A stretch of DNA of 32,704 nt from Streptomyces roseochromogenus subsp. oscitans DS 12.976. GTDB taxonomy: Bacteria > Actinomycetota > Actinomycetes > Streptomycetales > Streptomycetaceae. The DNA lies in the NCBI RefSeq assembly GCF_000497445.1, contig NZ_CM002285.1, positions 5,816,829-5,849,532 on the forward strand, read 5' to 3'. Shown here piece after piece: positions 1 through 8,649 of this stretch (positions are counted from its first letter, which is position 1; each line of letters opens with the position of its first letter). Below the pieces are notes generated by a model. The model was not told where the DNA came from and ran no database searches. It worked only from the letters and a program-made list of their open reading frames with translations. A program made the position numbers and the translations under genes.

Positions 1-162
1 CCCGATGCCGCACAGCCCGTGCCCCGGCCGCCGCTGGCCACCCCGCCGCCGCAGCGCCCGGCGCCCACCCACATCGAGCAGGTGCGTGCCGAACTGGACG
101 AGCTGAGCGACTACTTGCGCAGGCACGACGGCCGGCACGACAGCCACGAGAGCGGAAGGTGA
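1..162 (+). CDS. C-terminal fragment of an unknown protein (partial at window edge)
   Basis: Frame 1 is open from the window edge to a TGA at 160-162 and encodes 53 residues. The first part is rich in Pro and Ala, followed by a short charged stretch (IEQVRAELDELSDYLRRH) that could be helical, and a His/Asp/Arg-rich end. The TGA overlaps the GTG start of the kinase gene (GTGA), so the two genes are probably translationally coupled in one operon. I see no recognisable domain in the part that is present. It may be the tail of a regulatory or scaffold partner of the kinase, but that is only inferred from the coupling. Confidence 0.6.
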   Translation, partial: PDAAQPVPRPPLATPPPQRPAPTHIEQVRAELDELSDYLRRHDGRHDSHESGR

Positions 163-1694
163 GCGTGGCGACAGGACGTGTCGTCGCCGGCCGGTACGAA
201 CTGTCCACGCTCATCGGACAGGGCGGCATGGGTCAGGTGTGGACGGCGTACGACCGGCGGCTGGACCGGCGCGTGGCGGTGAAGCTGCTGCGCCCCGACA
301 AGGTGGCGGGCCAGGAGGCGGACGAGCTGCGCCGCCGCTTCCTGCGCGAGTGCCGGGTGACCGCGCAGGTGGATCACCCCGGTCTGGTGACCGTGCACGA
401 CGCGGGCAGCGAGGGCGAGGAGCTGTTCCTCGTCATGCAGTACGTCGACGGCGCCGACCTCGCCGACCATCTCGCCGAGCGCGCCCCGTACCCGTGGCCG
501 TGGGCGGTCGCGGTGGCCGCGCAACTGTGCGCCGTGCTGAGCGCCGTGCACGCCGTGCCGATCGTCCACCGTGACCTCAAGCCGCGCAATGTGATGGTGA
601 AGCAGGACGGCACGGTCACCGTGCTCGACCTGGGCGTGGCCTCGGTGATGGACACCGACACCACCCGGCTCACGCACACCGGTTCCCCGATCGGCTCGCC
701 CGCCTATATGGCGCCGGAGCAGGCGATGGGCGGCGCGGTCGGCCCGTACACCGACCTGTACGCACTCGGTGTGCTGATGCACGAACTGCTCAGTGGCGAC
801 GTGCCGTTCGCGGGCTCCACGGCACTCGGCGTGCTGCACCGGCATCTCTACGAGCCCCCGGTGCCCGTGCGCCGGATCCGCCCCGAGGTCCCCGAGGCGC
901 TGGAGCGGCTCGTGCTGCGCCTGCTCGCCAAGGACCCGCAGCACCGCCCGGGCTCCGCGCAGGAGGTGTACGAGGACCTGGCGCCGCTTCTGCCCGCGCG
1001 TGGGACCCCCACCGGTGCGCCTTTGGACCCCACGCGCCCCTTCATGCGCCCCCACGCTCCCTGGCCGGACCGTGCGCGGACGCCCGCGCCCCAGCCCGCC
1101 CCTGTCACGCCGGCACCGCCGGCGGCCGAGAAGCCCGACGTCGCCGCGGCCGTGGACGAGGTCAAGCGGCTGCTGGGGGAGGGGCGCATCACCCAGGCCG
1201 TGGACATCCTGGGCGCGATCCTGCCCGCTGCCGCCGAACAGCACGGCGCGCACTCCTCGGTCGTGCGCACCCTGCGCAAGCAGTACGCGGCCACACTCAT
1301 GGACGACGGCCAGTACCGGCGCGCGCTGCCCGAACTGCGCCGCCTCGCCGGCGAACGCGCCGCCGAGGCCGGCCAGGCCGACCCGCAGTCCCTGCGCTAC
1401 CGCTATGAGGCCGCGCAGTGCCTGGAGCAGCTGGGCGAACCGGCGGCGGCGCTCGCCGAGTACCGCGCGCTGCTGCCGTACTACGAGAACCAGTACGTCT
1501 CCGGCGACCCGCAGCTCGCGCACGAGGTCCGCCGGCGCATCGGCCATCTCCTGCTCGCCGTCGGCGACCGGCCGTCCGCGCACGACACCCTCGCGCGGCT
1601 GCTGGTGGATGTGGAGCGGCTGCACGGTCCCGGCTGTCCGATGGCCATGGAGATCTGGCGCACCCTGCAGTGGCTGGGGCAGATGCGGGGGTAG
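159..1694 (+). CDS. Soluble serine/threonine protein kinase with C-terminal TPR-like region
   Basis: The 511-residue product is a Hanks-type kinase. The Gly-rich loop (GQGGMG, residues 20-25), the ATP-anchoring Lys42 in VAVK, the catalytic loop HRDLKPRN (Asp139) and the APE motif (MAPEQ) are all visible. The metal-binding motif is DLG (157-159) instead of DFG, a conservative change seen in active kinases. The activation loop is Thr/Ser-rich, as expected for autophosphorylation. After the kinase domain (to about residue 280) come a Pro/Ala linker (about 285-325) and a helical region of about 180 residues that looks like tetratricopeptide repeats. There is no transmembrane segment or PASTA domain, so this is a cytosolic kinase whose TPR part probably binds partners. 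The GTG start overlaps the upstream stop codon. Its substrate cannot be told from the sequence. Confidence 0.93.
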   Translation: MSVATGRVVAGRYELSTLIGQGGMGQVWTAYDRRLDRRVAVKLLRPDKVAGQEADELRRRFLRECRVTAQVDHPGLVTVHDAGSEGEELFLVMQYVDGADLADHLAERAPYPWPWAVAVAAQLCAVLSAVHAVPIVHRDLKPRNVMVKQDGTVTVLDLGVASVMDTDTTRLTHTGSPIGSPAYMAPEQAMGGAVGPYTDLYALGVLMHELLSGDVPFAGSTALGVLHRHLYEPPVPVRRIRPEVPEALERLVLRLLAKDPQHRPGSAQEVYEDLAPLLPARGTPTGAPLDPTRPFMRPHAPWPDRARTPAPQPAPVTPAPPAAEKPDVAAAVDEVKRLLGEGRITQAVDILGAILPAAAEQHGAHSSVVRTLRKQYAATLMDDGQYRRALPELRRLAGERAAEAGQADPQSLRYRYEAAQCLEQLGEPAAALAEYRALLPYYENQYVSGDPQLAHEVRRRIGHLLLAVGDRPSAHDTLARLLVDVERLHGPGCPMAMEIWRTLQWLGQMRG

Positions 1695-1791
1695 CGGGGG
1701 CGGTTGATAGGTTGCGCTTCGCTTTTGCCGGTCGCCGCGGCTTCGCTCCCAGGTGCCGCGCGGAGGGCGACGTACACAAGGGGTGGGATTC

Positions 1792-2619
1792 ATGGCCGGT
1801 CATCGGGAGCCGAAGAAGCACAGACACCTCACGTGGGCGGTGACCGGCGTCGCCGTGGTCGCCGGGGCCGGGATCGCCGCGCAGACCTCCATGGCCGCCA
1901 CCACGTGGCCCGCGCAGAAGACCTTCACCGGCCGCGCGTTCGACACCTGCGGCGCGCCCTCGCTGTCGGCGATGAAGGCCTGGCACACCGGCTTCTACGG
2001 CGCCGCCGCCGTCTATGTGGGCGGCAGGAACCGCGGCTGCGCGCAGCCCCACCTCACCGCGTCCTGGGTGAAGTCGGTCAGTTCGCTCGGCTGGAAGCTG
2101 ATCCCGGTCTACGTCGGCGCCCAGCCGCCCTGCCAGTCCGGTCCCGGCCCGGAGAAGCTGACCGCGACCACGGCCGCCTCCCTCGGCGCCAAGGATGCCG
2201 CCGACGCCGTGGCCAAGGCCTCCGCGCTCGGCATGAAGGCGGGCAGCCCGGTCTACCTCGACATGGAGGGGTACGACGTCACGAACAAGGCGTGCAACGA
2301 CGCCGTGCTGACGTATGTGCGCGCCTTCGGCAAGGGGCTGCGCGCGAAGACGTACCGCAGCGGTTCCTACGGCTTCTCCAGCTCCAGTGCCAAGGCCATC
2401 GCCACGGCCACGGACAGGACGGACCTGCCGGGCAACCTCTGGTACGCCCTGTGGGACAGGCAGAACACGACGACCGCGGACTGGCCGTCGGAGGTGAGCC
2501 GGTTCACCCGCCACAGCCGCGGCCACCAGTACATGGTCAACAGCAAGGAGACATACGGCGGGGTCACGCTCACCGTCGACCGGGACGCGTGGGACGCGCC
2601 GGTGGCCGTCACCGGCTGA
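1792..2619 (+). CDS. Secreted DUF1906 / Rv2525c-like glycoside-hydrolase-like protein
   Basis: The product has 275 residues. I chose the ATG at 1792 because an AAGGGG-type ribosome binding site lies just upstream and the protein then opens with a good Sec signal: basic N-terminus (HREPKKHRH), hydrophobic core, and a likely cleavage near SMAA. The mature part starts with a typical DUF1906 segment: FDTC near its start, YVGG strands, and the acidic YLDMEGYD motif where glycoside-hydrolase-like TIM barrels carry their catalytic acid. The mycobacterial relative Rv2525c is a Tat-exported cell-wall-associated protein. This one has no twin-arginine motif, so Sec export is more likely. The role is probably peptidoglycan or polysaccharide binding or cleavage, not proven. 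A stem-loop at the stop codon probably ends the transcript. Confidence 0.85.
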   Translation: MAGHREPKKHRHLTWAVTGVAVVAGAGIAAQTSMAATTWPAQKTFTGRAFDTCGAPSLSAMKAWHTGFYGAAAVYVGGRNRGCAQPHLTASWVKSVSSLGWKLIPVYVGAQPPCQSGPGPEKLTATTAASLGAKDAADAVAKASALGMKAGSPVYLDMEGYDVTNKACNDAVLTYVRAFGKGLRAKTYRSGSYGFSSSSAKAIATATDRTDLPGNLWYALWDRQNTTTADWPSEVSRFTRHSRGHQYMVNSKETYGGVTLTVDRDAWDAPVAVTG

Positions 2620-2640
2620 TCCGGCGGCCAGGCCGGTGAC
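2608..2640 (+). terminator. Stem-loop terminator overlapping the DUF1906 stop codon
   Basis: Nine perfectly complementary bases, GTCACCGGC (2608-2616) and GCCGGTGAC (2632-2640), flank a 15-base loop that holds the TGA stop. There is no T-tract, which is common for streptomycete terminators. Confidence 0.55.
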
Positions 2641-2692
2641 CTCGCGGGTCGCGGCGGTGCCCGAAGCGCGTGCGAATCGTTGGTCGAATGGG

Positions 2693-2721
2693 TTGGCCGC
2701 AGGCTGCCCACTGCCTACCAT
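2693..2721 (+). promoter_or_regulatory. Candidate sigma-70 (HrdB-type) promoter of the SurA-like lipoprotein gene
   Basis: TTGGCC (2693-2698) and TACCAT (2716-2721) are separated by exactly 17 bases. The leader to the TTG start at 2775 would be about 47 bases. Confidence 0.5.
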
Positions 2722-2774
2722 CGATCACCGCAAGACTTTGTGCACCGTCGCACAATCTCCCCTTGGAGGTTCCC

Positions 2775-3431
2775 TTGCACCGCCGCCGTCGCACCGCGCT
2801 CGTCCTCACCGCCGCGATCGCCGCCGCGGCACCCCTGCTGACCGCCTGCGGAAGCGACGCGCACCCGGGCGCCGCGGCCGTCGTCGGAGGGCAGCGGATC
2901 ACCGTCGCCCAGCTGGAGGGCCGGGTCGACGAGATCCGCAGGGCACAGCGGGCCGCGGTGCCGGACGAGGCCCAGTACCAGCAGGTCCTCGCCTCCACCA
3001 GCAGCCTCACCCGCGACACCCTGCACAACCTGGTCCTCGACCGGGTGCTGCACCGCGCCGCTCAGGACGCGGGCATCTCGGTCACCCGCAAGGAGGTCCA
3101 GCAGATGCGCACGGACCTGGAGCAGCAGGCAGGCGGGGCCAAGGGGCTCGAGACGGCCTGGCTGCAGAAGTACGGCATCGCCCCCGCCCACCTCGACGAG
3201 AACCTCCAGCTCCAGCTGGAGGCGCAGAAGCTGGCCAAGAAGCTCGGCACCGACACCAGCCAGCCCGCCTTCTGGAAGGCGCTGTCCAAGGCCTCCCAGG
3301 AGCTCCGCGTCGACCTCAACCCGCGCTACGGCGCCTGGGACGTACAGAAGAGCAGCCGCGTGGACGTCAAGACGCCCTGGGTGCGGGAGGTCACGACGTC
3401 CGTGGCGGGCGGCCAGCCGATGACGTCCTGA
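2775..3431 (+). CDS. SurA-N-like lipoprotein
   Basis: The 218-residue product begins at a TTG (2775), chosen because GGAGG stands five bases upstream and the protein then opens with a textbook lipoprotein signal: HRRRRT, hydrophobic stretch, and lipobox LTAC with the lipidated Cys before GSD. The mature part has the features of the SurA N-terminal chaperone domain: the short VVGGQRITVAQLEGRV segment followed by long amphipathic helices. No PpiC peptidyl-prolyl isomerase domain follows, so it is probably a chaperone-like surface lipoprotein with no isomerase activity. It lies directly upstream of mazG in the same direction, with a gap of about 160 bases. Secreted-protein folding is the likely role, by analogy with SurA and PrsA. 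Confidence 0.8.
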   Translation: MHRRRRTALVLTAAIAAAAPLLTACGSDAHPGAAAVVGGQRITVAQLEGRVDEIRRAQRAAVPDEAQYQQVLASTSSLTRDTLHNLVLDRVLHRAAQDAGISVTRKEVQQMRTDLEQQAGGAKGLETAWLQKYGIAPAHLDENLQLQLEAQKLAKKLGTDTSQPAFWKALSKASQELRVDLNPRYGAWDVQKSSRVDVKTPWVREVTTSVAGGQPMTS

Positions 3432-3582
3432 CGCCGGGCCGGGCACGGCTTGACGCCGGGCCGTACGTCGGCCGGGCCGGTACGGCGATGAGGGACGGGG
3501 TGATCGAGCGGACTCCGGTCATACGATCACACGATCAACCCCCGCCTGTGGATAACTGAATCCGTCCCCTGCCGCGGTGGGT

Positions 3583-3597
3583 TACGTTCGGATCGTG
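3583..3597 (+). promoter_or_regulatory. Candidate -10 element of a leaderless mazG mRNA
   Basis: TACGTT (3583-3588) is followed by six bases and then the GTG start at 3595, so transcription would begin at or next to the start codon. No Shine-Dalgarno sequence precedes the GTG. The -35 region is weak. Confidence 0.5.
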
Positions 3598-4635
3598 AAC
3601 GCATCCAGCTCCGACCTCGCCCCTGCCGCCGACCCCGGTCGCATCGTCCTGCTCACCACCAGCCACCGCGTCGCCCCCGGCCTGCTGTCCTGGCCCGCCT
3701 GGCAGGCCCTGCGCGCCGCCGACGCCGTGCTGTGCGCCGACGGAGCGCATCCGCAGCTGCCGTATCTGCGCGAGGCCGGGATAGCGGTGGCAGAGGCGTC
3801 TCCCACCGCGCAGGAGCTGGTCGACGCCTGTGCCGGTGGGCGGACGGTGGTGGTCGTGGCCACGGGCGAGGGAGAGCCTGCGCTCACCGACGGCCTGGCC
3901 CGGCTGGCCGGCTCCGGCCGCGTCTCGATGCCGGAGCTGGAGCTGCTGCCGGCCTCGTACGACCTGCCCGGCGCCCGTCTGCTGGACCTCGTGCAGGTCA
4001 TGGACCGCATCCGCGCCGAGTGCCCCTGGTCGTCCCGGCAGACCCACGAGGGCCTCGCCAAGTACGGCATCGAGGAGGCCTACGAGCTGGTCGAGGCAAT
4101 CGAGGCCGGCGACCGCGACGAGCTGCGCGAAGAGCTGGGCGACGTGCTGCTCCAGGTCGTCTTCCACTCCCGGATCGCCGAGGAACACCCGGACGCTCCG
4201 TTCTCCATCGACGACGTGGCCGGCGGCATCGTCGCCAAACTCGTCCACCGCCACCCGCATGTCTTCGGCGACGAGAAGGCCGAGACGCCGGAGGACGTCA
4301 AGGAACACTGGCTGCGCACCAAGGCCGAGGAGAAGCGGCGCACCTCGGTCACGGAGGGCGTCCCGCTCGGCCAGCCCGGCCTGGCCCTCGCCGCCAAGCT
4401 CGCCTCCCGAGCCCGCACGGCGGACCTGGACGTCCCCCTGCCCCGAGGCGAGGACGTCGGCTATGACCTCCTCGCCCTCGCGGTCCGCGCCGAGGCGTCC
4501 GGCGTCGACCCGGAGGCCGCACTCCGAGCGGCGGCACGGGTGTACCGCGACGCGATACGCCAGGCGGAGGGCACGGACGGCAGAGCACCGGAGCAGGCTC
4601 AGGGCACGGATGGCAGGGCGCCGGAGAAGGCTTAG
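3595..4635 (+). CDS. mazG: MazG nucleoside triphosphate pyrophosphohydrolase
   Basis: The 346-residue product hydrolyses (d)NTPs to NMP and PPi in this family, a housecleaning role in the cytosol. The MazG domain starts near residue 140 (LLDLVQVMDRIRAECPW) and has the metal-binding ExxE...ExxD arrangement: Glu160/161 and Glu164 on one helix, Glu180 and Asp183 (EELGD) on the next, then the conserved KLVHRHPHVFGD. The first 135 residues resemble a degenerate tetrapyrrole-methylase-like domain, as found in longer MazG proteins. I chose the GTG at 3595 as a leaderless start; a GTG at 3577 is an alternative. The C-terminus consists of 11-residue repeats encoded by a 33-bp tandem array that runs past the stop codon. 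In mycobacteria mazG also lies close to eno. Confidence 0.92.
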   Translation: MNASSSDLAPAADPGRIVLLTTSHRVAPGLLSWPAWQALRAADAVLCADGAHPQLPYLREAGIAVAEASPTAQELVDACAGGRTVVVVATGEGEPALTDGLARLAGSGRVSMPELELLPASYDLPGARLLDLVQVMDRIRAECPWSSRQTHEGLAKYGIEEAYELVEAIEAGDRDELREELGDVLLQVVFHSRIAEEHPDAPFSIDDVAGGIVAKLVHRHPHVFGDEKAETPEDVKEHWLRTKAEEKRRTSVTEGVPLGQPGLALAAKLASRARTADLDVPLPRGEDVGYDLLALAVRAEASGVDPEAALRAAARVYRDAIRQAEGTDGRAPEQAQGTDGRAPEKA

Positions 4636-4665
4636 GGCGCGGATGGCAGAGCGCCGGAACAGTAA
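4570..4665 (+). repeat. 33-bp tandem repeat (3 units) spanning the mazG stop codon
   Basis: Units begin at 4570, 4603 and 4636, an exact 33-bp period. In mazG frame the first two encode GTDGRAPEQAQ and GTDGRAPEKA-stop. The stop TAG (4633-4635) sits where unit 1 has CAG (Gln). The third unit stays in frame after the stop (GADGRAPEQ) and reaches its own TAA at 4663-4665. Confidence 0.85.
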
Positions 4666-4751
4666 GGAGGGGTACCAAGGGCGCGGCACCGGATCAGGCC
4701 CGGGGCACCGATGGGCGGCGAGGGCGTCGTACCGGAGAAAGGGGGAGCGGT

Positions 4752-6083
4752 GTGTCCGGATACCGTCGGGGGGTGACCGACCAGCACCACGCCCCGACCA
4801 CCGCCGGATCCCTCCCGGACTCCGCCCCCGACCTCTTCACCTGGGAGTTCGCCACCGACCCCTACCCGGCCTACGCCTGGCTGCGCGAGCATGCGCCGGT
4901 GCATCGGACGCGGTTGCCCAGCGGGGTCGAGGCGTGGCTGGTCACCCGGTACGCCGATGCCAAGCAGGCCCTCGCGGACCAGCGGCTGAGCAAGAATCCA
5001 GCGCATCACGACGAGCCCGCGCACGCCAAGGGCAAGACCGGTATCCCCGGCGAGCGCAAGGCCGAGCTGATGACCCATCTGCTGAACATCGACCCGCCGG
5101 ACCACACCCGGTTGCGCCGACTGGTCAGCAAGGCGTTCACCCCGCGCCGGATCGCCGAGTTCGCGCCCCGGGTGCAGGAGCTGACCGATGAGCTCATCGA
5201 CCGGTTCGCCGCGAGGGGCTCGGCCGACCTCATCCATGAGTTCGCCTTCCCGCTGCCCATCTACGCCATCTGCGACATGCTCGGCGTCCCGCGCGAGGAC
5301 CAGGACGACTTCCGGGACTGGGCGGGCATGATGATCCGGCACGGCGGAGGGCCCAGGGGCGGGGTCGCGCGGTCGGTGAAGAAGATGCGCGGCTACCTGG
5401 CCGAGCTGATCCACAAGAAGCGCGAGGCGCTGCCCGCCGAGCCCGCGCCCGGTGAGGACCTCATCTCCGGCCTCATCCGCGCCTCCGACCACGGCGAGCA
5501 CCTCACCGAGAACGAGGCCGCCGCGATGGCGTTCATCCTGCTGTTCGCCGGCTTCGAGACGACCGTCAACCTCATCGGCAACGGCACCTACGCCCTGCTC
5601 ACCCACCCCGGGCAGCGCGCCCGGCTCCAGCGGTCCCTGGCTGAGGGGGAGAGGGACCTGCTGGAGACCGGAGTGGAGGAACTCCTGCGCTACGACGGTC
5701 CGGTGGAGCTGGCCACCTGGCGGTTCGCCACCGAGCCGCTCACCATCGGCGGGCAGGACATCGCGCCGGGGGATCCGGTGCTCGTGGTGCTCGCGGCGGC
5801 GGACCGGGATCCGGAGCGGTTCGCCGACCCGGACGTACTGGACCTCTCCCGGCGTGACAACCAGCACCTCGGCTACGGCCACGGCATCCACTACTGCCTC
5901 GGCGCGCCGCTCGCCCGGCTGGAGGGCCAGACCGCGCTCGCCACCCTGCTCAGCCGCCTGCCCGACCTGCGGCTCGGTGCCGATCCGGCCGAGTTGCGCT
6001 GGCGCGGCGGGCTCATCATGCGGGGCCTGCGCACCCTGCCCGTGGAGTTCACCCCGGCCGTCGGCAAAACCGTGGAACGGTGA
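4752..6083 (+). CDS. Cytochrome P450 (CYP107-type)
   Basis: The 443-residue product is a soluble bacterial P450 monooxygenase. The I-helix oxygen-activation motif is AGFETT (266-271), the K-helix ExxR pair is Glu310/Arg313 (EELLR), and the heme loop GYGHGIHYCLGAPLAR holds the thiolate Cys382. The usual Phe at the start of the heme loop is Tyr here. The opening DLFTWEFATDPYPAYAWLRE is typical of the CYP107/CYP105 group. The GTG at 4752 was chosen because GGGGGAG lies about four bases upstream. A second GTG at 4773 lacks correct spacing. No ferredoxin or reductase gene is adjacent, so redox partners must come from elsewhere. A CYP107U-type enzyme at this place in S. coelicolor has been linked to sporulation timing, as far as I recall. 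The substrate is unknown. Confidence 0.92.
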   Translation: MSGYRRGVTDQHHAPTTAGSLPDSAPDLFTWEFATDPYPAYAWLREHAPVHRTRLPSGVEAWLVTRYADAKQALADQRLSKNPAHHDEPAHAKGKTGIPGERKAELMTHLLNIDPPDHTRLRRLVSKAFTPRRIAEFAPRVQELTDELIDRFAARGSADLIHEFAFPLPIYAICDMLGVPREDQDDFRDWAGMMIRHGGGPRGGVARSVKKMRGYLAELIHKKREALPAEPAPGEDLISGLIRASDHGEHLTENEAAAMAFILLFAGFETTVNLIGNGTYALLTHPGQRARLQRSLAEGERDLLETGVEELLRYDGPVELATWRFATEPLTIGGQDIAPGDPVLVVLAAADRDPERFADPDVLDLSRRDNQHLGYGHGIHYCLGAPLARLEGQTALATLLSRLPDLRLGADPAELRWRGGLIMRGLRTLPVEFTPAVGKTVER

Positions 6084-6104
6084 ACACGAAGGGGGTTCAA
6101 CTCT

Positions 6105-6165
6105 GTGATCTTCACGTGATCTGCGCGGCATTAACTTGTGACAAGTGATCGTCTGCCTATACGTT
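6105..6165 (+). promoter_or_regulatory. Promoter region of the first Rpf gene with GTGATC repeats and a palindrome
   Basis: A candidate promoter is TTGTGA (6136-6141), an 18-base spacer, and TACGTT (6160-6165). The -35 box lies inside the perfect inverted repeat ACTTG-TGA-CAAGT (6134-6146). Upstream, GTGATC occurs at 6105 and 6116 and again at 6145. GTGA-TCT-TCAC and TCACGTGA form overlapping palindromes at about 6105-6119. GTG-N-CAC symmetry recalls Crp-type sites, but the spacing is short. Confidence 0.45.
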
Positions 6166-6233
6166 CACCCATCAGCGTGGCGACGCGCACCAAGGCGCCG
6201 CGCCGGTCCTGCTGTCGCACGAAAGGCATCCGT

Positions 6234-7409
6234 ATGCTCTCCGGGAACGGTCGTCACCGTCGCCCCCGTCAGGCTCCGGCCCTCCTCGTCGCGGCAGGAG
6301 TGACCGGCTCCGCCATCGCCATTCCGCTGCTCGGCGCCGCGAGCGCCAACGCGGCCGACGGCACGACATGGGACAAGATCGCCGAGTGCGAGAGCGGTGG
6401 CTCCTGGAGCGCGAACAGCGGGAACGGCTACTACGGCGGCCTGCAGATCTCGCAGGACGACTGGGACAAGTACGGCGGTACGCAGTACGCCGACAGCGCC
6501 GACCAGGCCAGCCGCTCCCAGCAGATAGCCGTGGCCGAGAAGATCCTCGCCGGCCAGGGCACCAAGCCGTGGGCCATGTGCGCGCTGACCGCCGGTCTGA
6601 CCTCCCACTCCGGTTCGGTCGACGTGGACCCCGGCGTGAGCGGCTCCGGTGGGTCCAGTGCCGGGTCCGGCTCGTCCGGCGGCTCCGATCCGTCCGGTCT
6701 GCCGGATTCGTCCTCCTCCGGATCGAGCTCCGGCTCCGGTTCCGGCTCTGATTCCGGCTCCGGTTCCAGCTCTGACGCCAGCCCTGGCGCCGACTCGGGC
6801 TCCGGCTCCAACTCCGCCTCCGGTTCGGATTCCACCGGGCCGGATTCTCCCGGTCCGGATGCCTCCGGCTCCTCCTCGTCCGGCGCGACCGCCACGCCGG
6901 CTCCCGGTGCGAGCCCGGGCAAGGGTGCCACCGGGACCCCGGAGGCGACCGACGGCTCCACCGGTGCAAGTACCCCCAAGTCCGACAAGGGGGACGAGAC
7001 CGGCTCGACCGGTGACGAAAGCCGGCAGGGGGGTGACAGCTCGCCCACGGCGACTCCCGGCACGGATGAGTCGGACAATTCCCAGCAGACCAGCGGCTCT
7101 TGGAGCCTGGTCGACACCGGCACGCTCAGCAGCGGCGGACGTCACCGTGGCGAGAGCGCGGACGAGAGCGCGGGCGCAAGCGCGGCAAACGGCCAGAACG
7201 CCCCGCGATCCGGTCGTCATGCCGACCGCGAACGGGACACCTACACCGTCCGCGAGGGCGACTCCCTCACCTCCATCGCCGACTCTCTTGGTGTCGACGG
7301 CGGATGGCATGCGCTCTACGCCGCCAACCAGAAGGTCATCGGCGCCGACCCGAACCACATCACCGCCGGTCAGACCCTGAAAGTCACGGGCGAAAAGGAC
7401 GCCGAGTAG
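6234..7409 (+). CDS. Secreted resuscitation-promoting factor-like transglycosylase with long Ser/Gly linker and LysM domain
   Basis: The 391-residue product starts at the ATG at 6234, preceded by GAAAGG. A Sec signal ends near SANA-A (about residue 41). The Rpf catalytic domain follows directly (TTWDKIAECESGGSW, with the expected catalytic Glu53 after Cys52, then GNGYYGGLQ). Rpf domains are lysozyme-like and cleave peptidoglycan glycan strands, helping spores leave dormancy. Then comes a low-complexity Ser/Gly/Pro/Asp linker of about 200 residues, and a LysM domain (DTYTVREGDSLTSIADSLGV onward) that should bind the cell wall. It stands directly before a second, shorter Rpf gene with the same domain order, so the pair probably arose by duplication. 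It probably corresponds to the S. coelicolor gene called rpfC, but I am not sure of the name. Confidence 0.92.
   Translation: MLSGNGRHRRPRQAPALLVAAGVTGSAIAIPLLGAASANAADGTTWDKIAECESGGSWSANSGNGYYGGLQISQDDWDKYGGTQYADSADQASRSQQIAVAEKILAGQGTKPWAMCALTAGLTSHSGSVDVDPGVSGSGGSSAGSGSSGGSDPSGLPDSSSSGSSSGSGSGSDSGSGSSSDASPGADSGSGSNSASGSDSTGPDSPGPDASGSSSSGATATPAPGASPGKGATGTPEATDGSTGASTPKSDKGDETGSTGDESRQGGDSSPTATPGTDESDNSQQTSGSWSLVDTGTLSSGGRHRGESADESAGASAANGQNAPRSGRHADRERDTYTVREGDSLTSIADSLGVDGGWHALYAANQKVIGADPNHITAGQTLKVTGEKDAE
6637..6900 (+). repeat. Low-complexity GGCTCCGG-type repeats encoding a Ser/Gly linker
   Basis: This part of the first Rpf gene is made of imperfect TCCGG/GGCTCC hexamer-like repeats encoding Gly-Ser and Asp-Ser runs. 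It probably varies in length between strains. Confidence 0.6.
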
Positions 7410-7488
7410 CGGGAGTTGACGCCCCGCTTCGCGCCTAATGTCCGGTTTGGCGAAAGTGTGGGATGAGTCTCAGAAGCCCTGATCGTCT

Positions 7489-7518
7489 TTGAAATTCCCT
7501 CGATCACCTGTCTACGGT
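7489..7518 (+). promoter_or_regulatory. Candidate sigma-70 promoter of the riboswitch-Rpf transcript
   Basis: TTGAAA (7489-7494) and TACGGT (7513-7518) are 18 bases apart. Transcription would start near 7525, just before the riboswitch. A GATCGTCT motif is shared with the promoter region of the first Rpf gene. Confidence 0.55.
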
Positions 7519-7527
7519 CAGGACCGC

Positions 7528-7752
7528 TCGTCACCACGAGCCCCGGCAGCCGTAACGCCGAATCCTGCCAGCGGTTGCCCGGGAACAGTCGTCGCGTCAT
7601 GCGCCGTAGGCAGGAGCGGGGGACCCAAGGTAAGTGCTGGAACCGGCAGTTGACGCCGGAACCGGCTTGGGGTGAAGCCGCAGGCCCGCGACAGCGGGCG
7701 TGCGGCCGGGCAACTCAACCGGCCCGAACCCGACAGCTCACCTCGCAGGCGT
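7528..7752 (+). promoter_or_regulatory. ydaO/yuaA-class c-di-AMP riboswitch upstream of the second Rpf gene
   Basis: The conserved blocks of this class occur in order: GCCCCGGCAGCCG with CCTGCCAGCGG near 7541-7573, CAGGAGCGGGGGACCCA (7611-7627), GGGGTGAAGCC (7669-7679), and CCCGACAGCTCACC followed by TCGCAGGC up to 7750. The class binds c-di-AMP and, in streptomycetes, is known to reduce expression of rpfA when the ligand is present. TCACC (7531-7535) can pair with GGTGA (7754-7758), which overlaps the GTGAGGGG ribosome binding site. This hints that ligand-dependent pairing could also touch translation, although the known mechanism is transcriptional. Confidence 0.93.
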
Positions 7753-7758
7753 CGGTGA

Positions 7759-8460
<702 letters not shown>

Positions 8461-8549
8461 CACATCCGGCTCCGGCCGGATCCACGGCGCCCTCACATCG
8501 CCCCCCACACTGAAGCTCCCGTGAGGGTCACCCCCCGTCCCCACGGGCT

Positions 8550-8601
8550 CCCCGCCCCGGCGCGTGTTCCCCCGTACGCGCCGGGGCGGGGTCTTTTGTT
8601 T
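8550..8601 (+). terminator. Strong intrinsic terminator after the second Rpf gene
   Basis: A perfect 15-bp stem (8550-8564 with 8577-8591) with a 12-base loop is followed by TCTTTTGTTT. A weaker 7-bp hairpin (ATCCGGC/GCCGGAT) lies at about 8465-8482. Confidence 0.9.
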
Positions 8602-8649
8602 CGCGCCACGTTTCCCCACTCTTCAGTCCGGGATCATCGGAACCCCCCT

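Noticed and set aside
6637..6900. Minus-strand frames in the Ser/Gly linker of the first Rpf gene
   Set aside because: Low-complexity repeats open all frames. The plus-strand signal peptide, Rpf and LysM domains decide the real frame.
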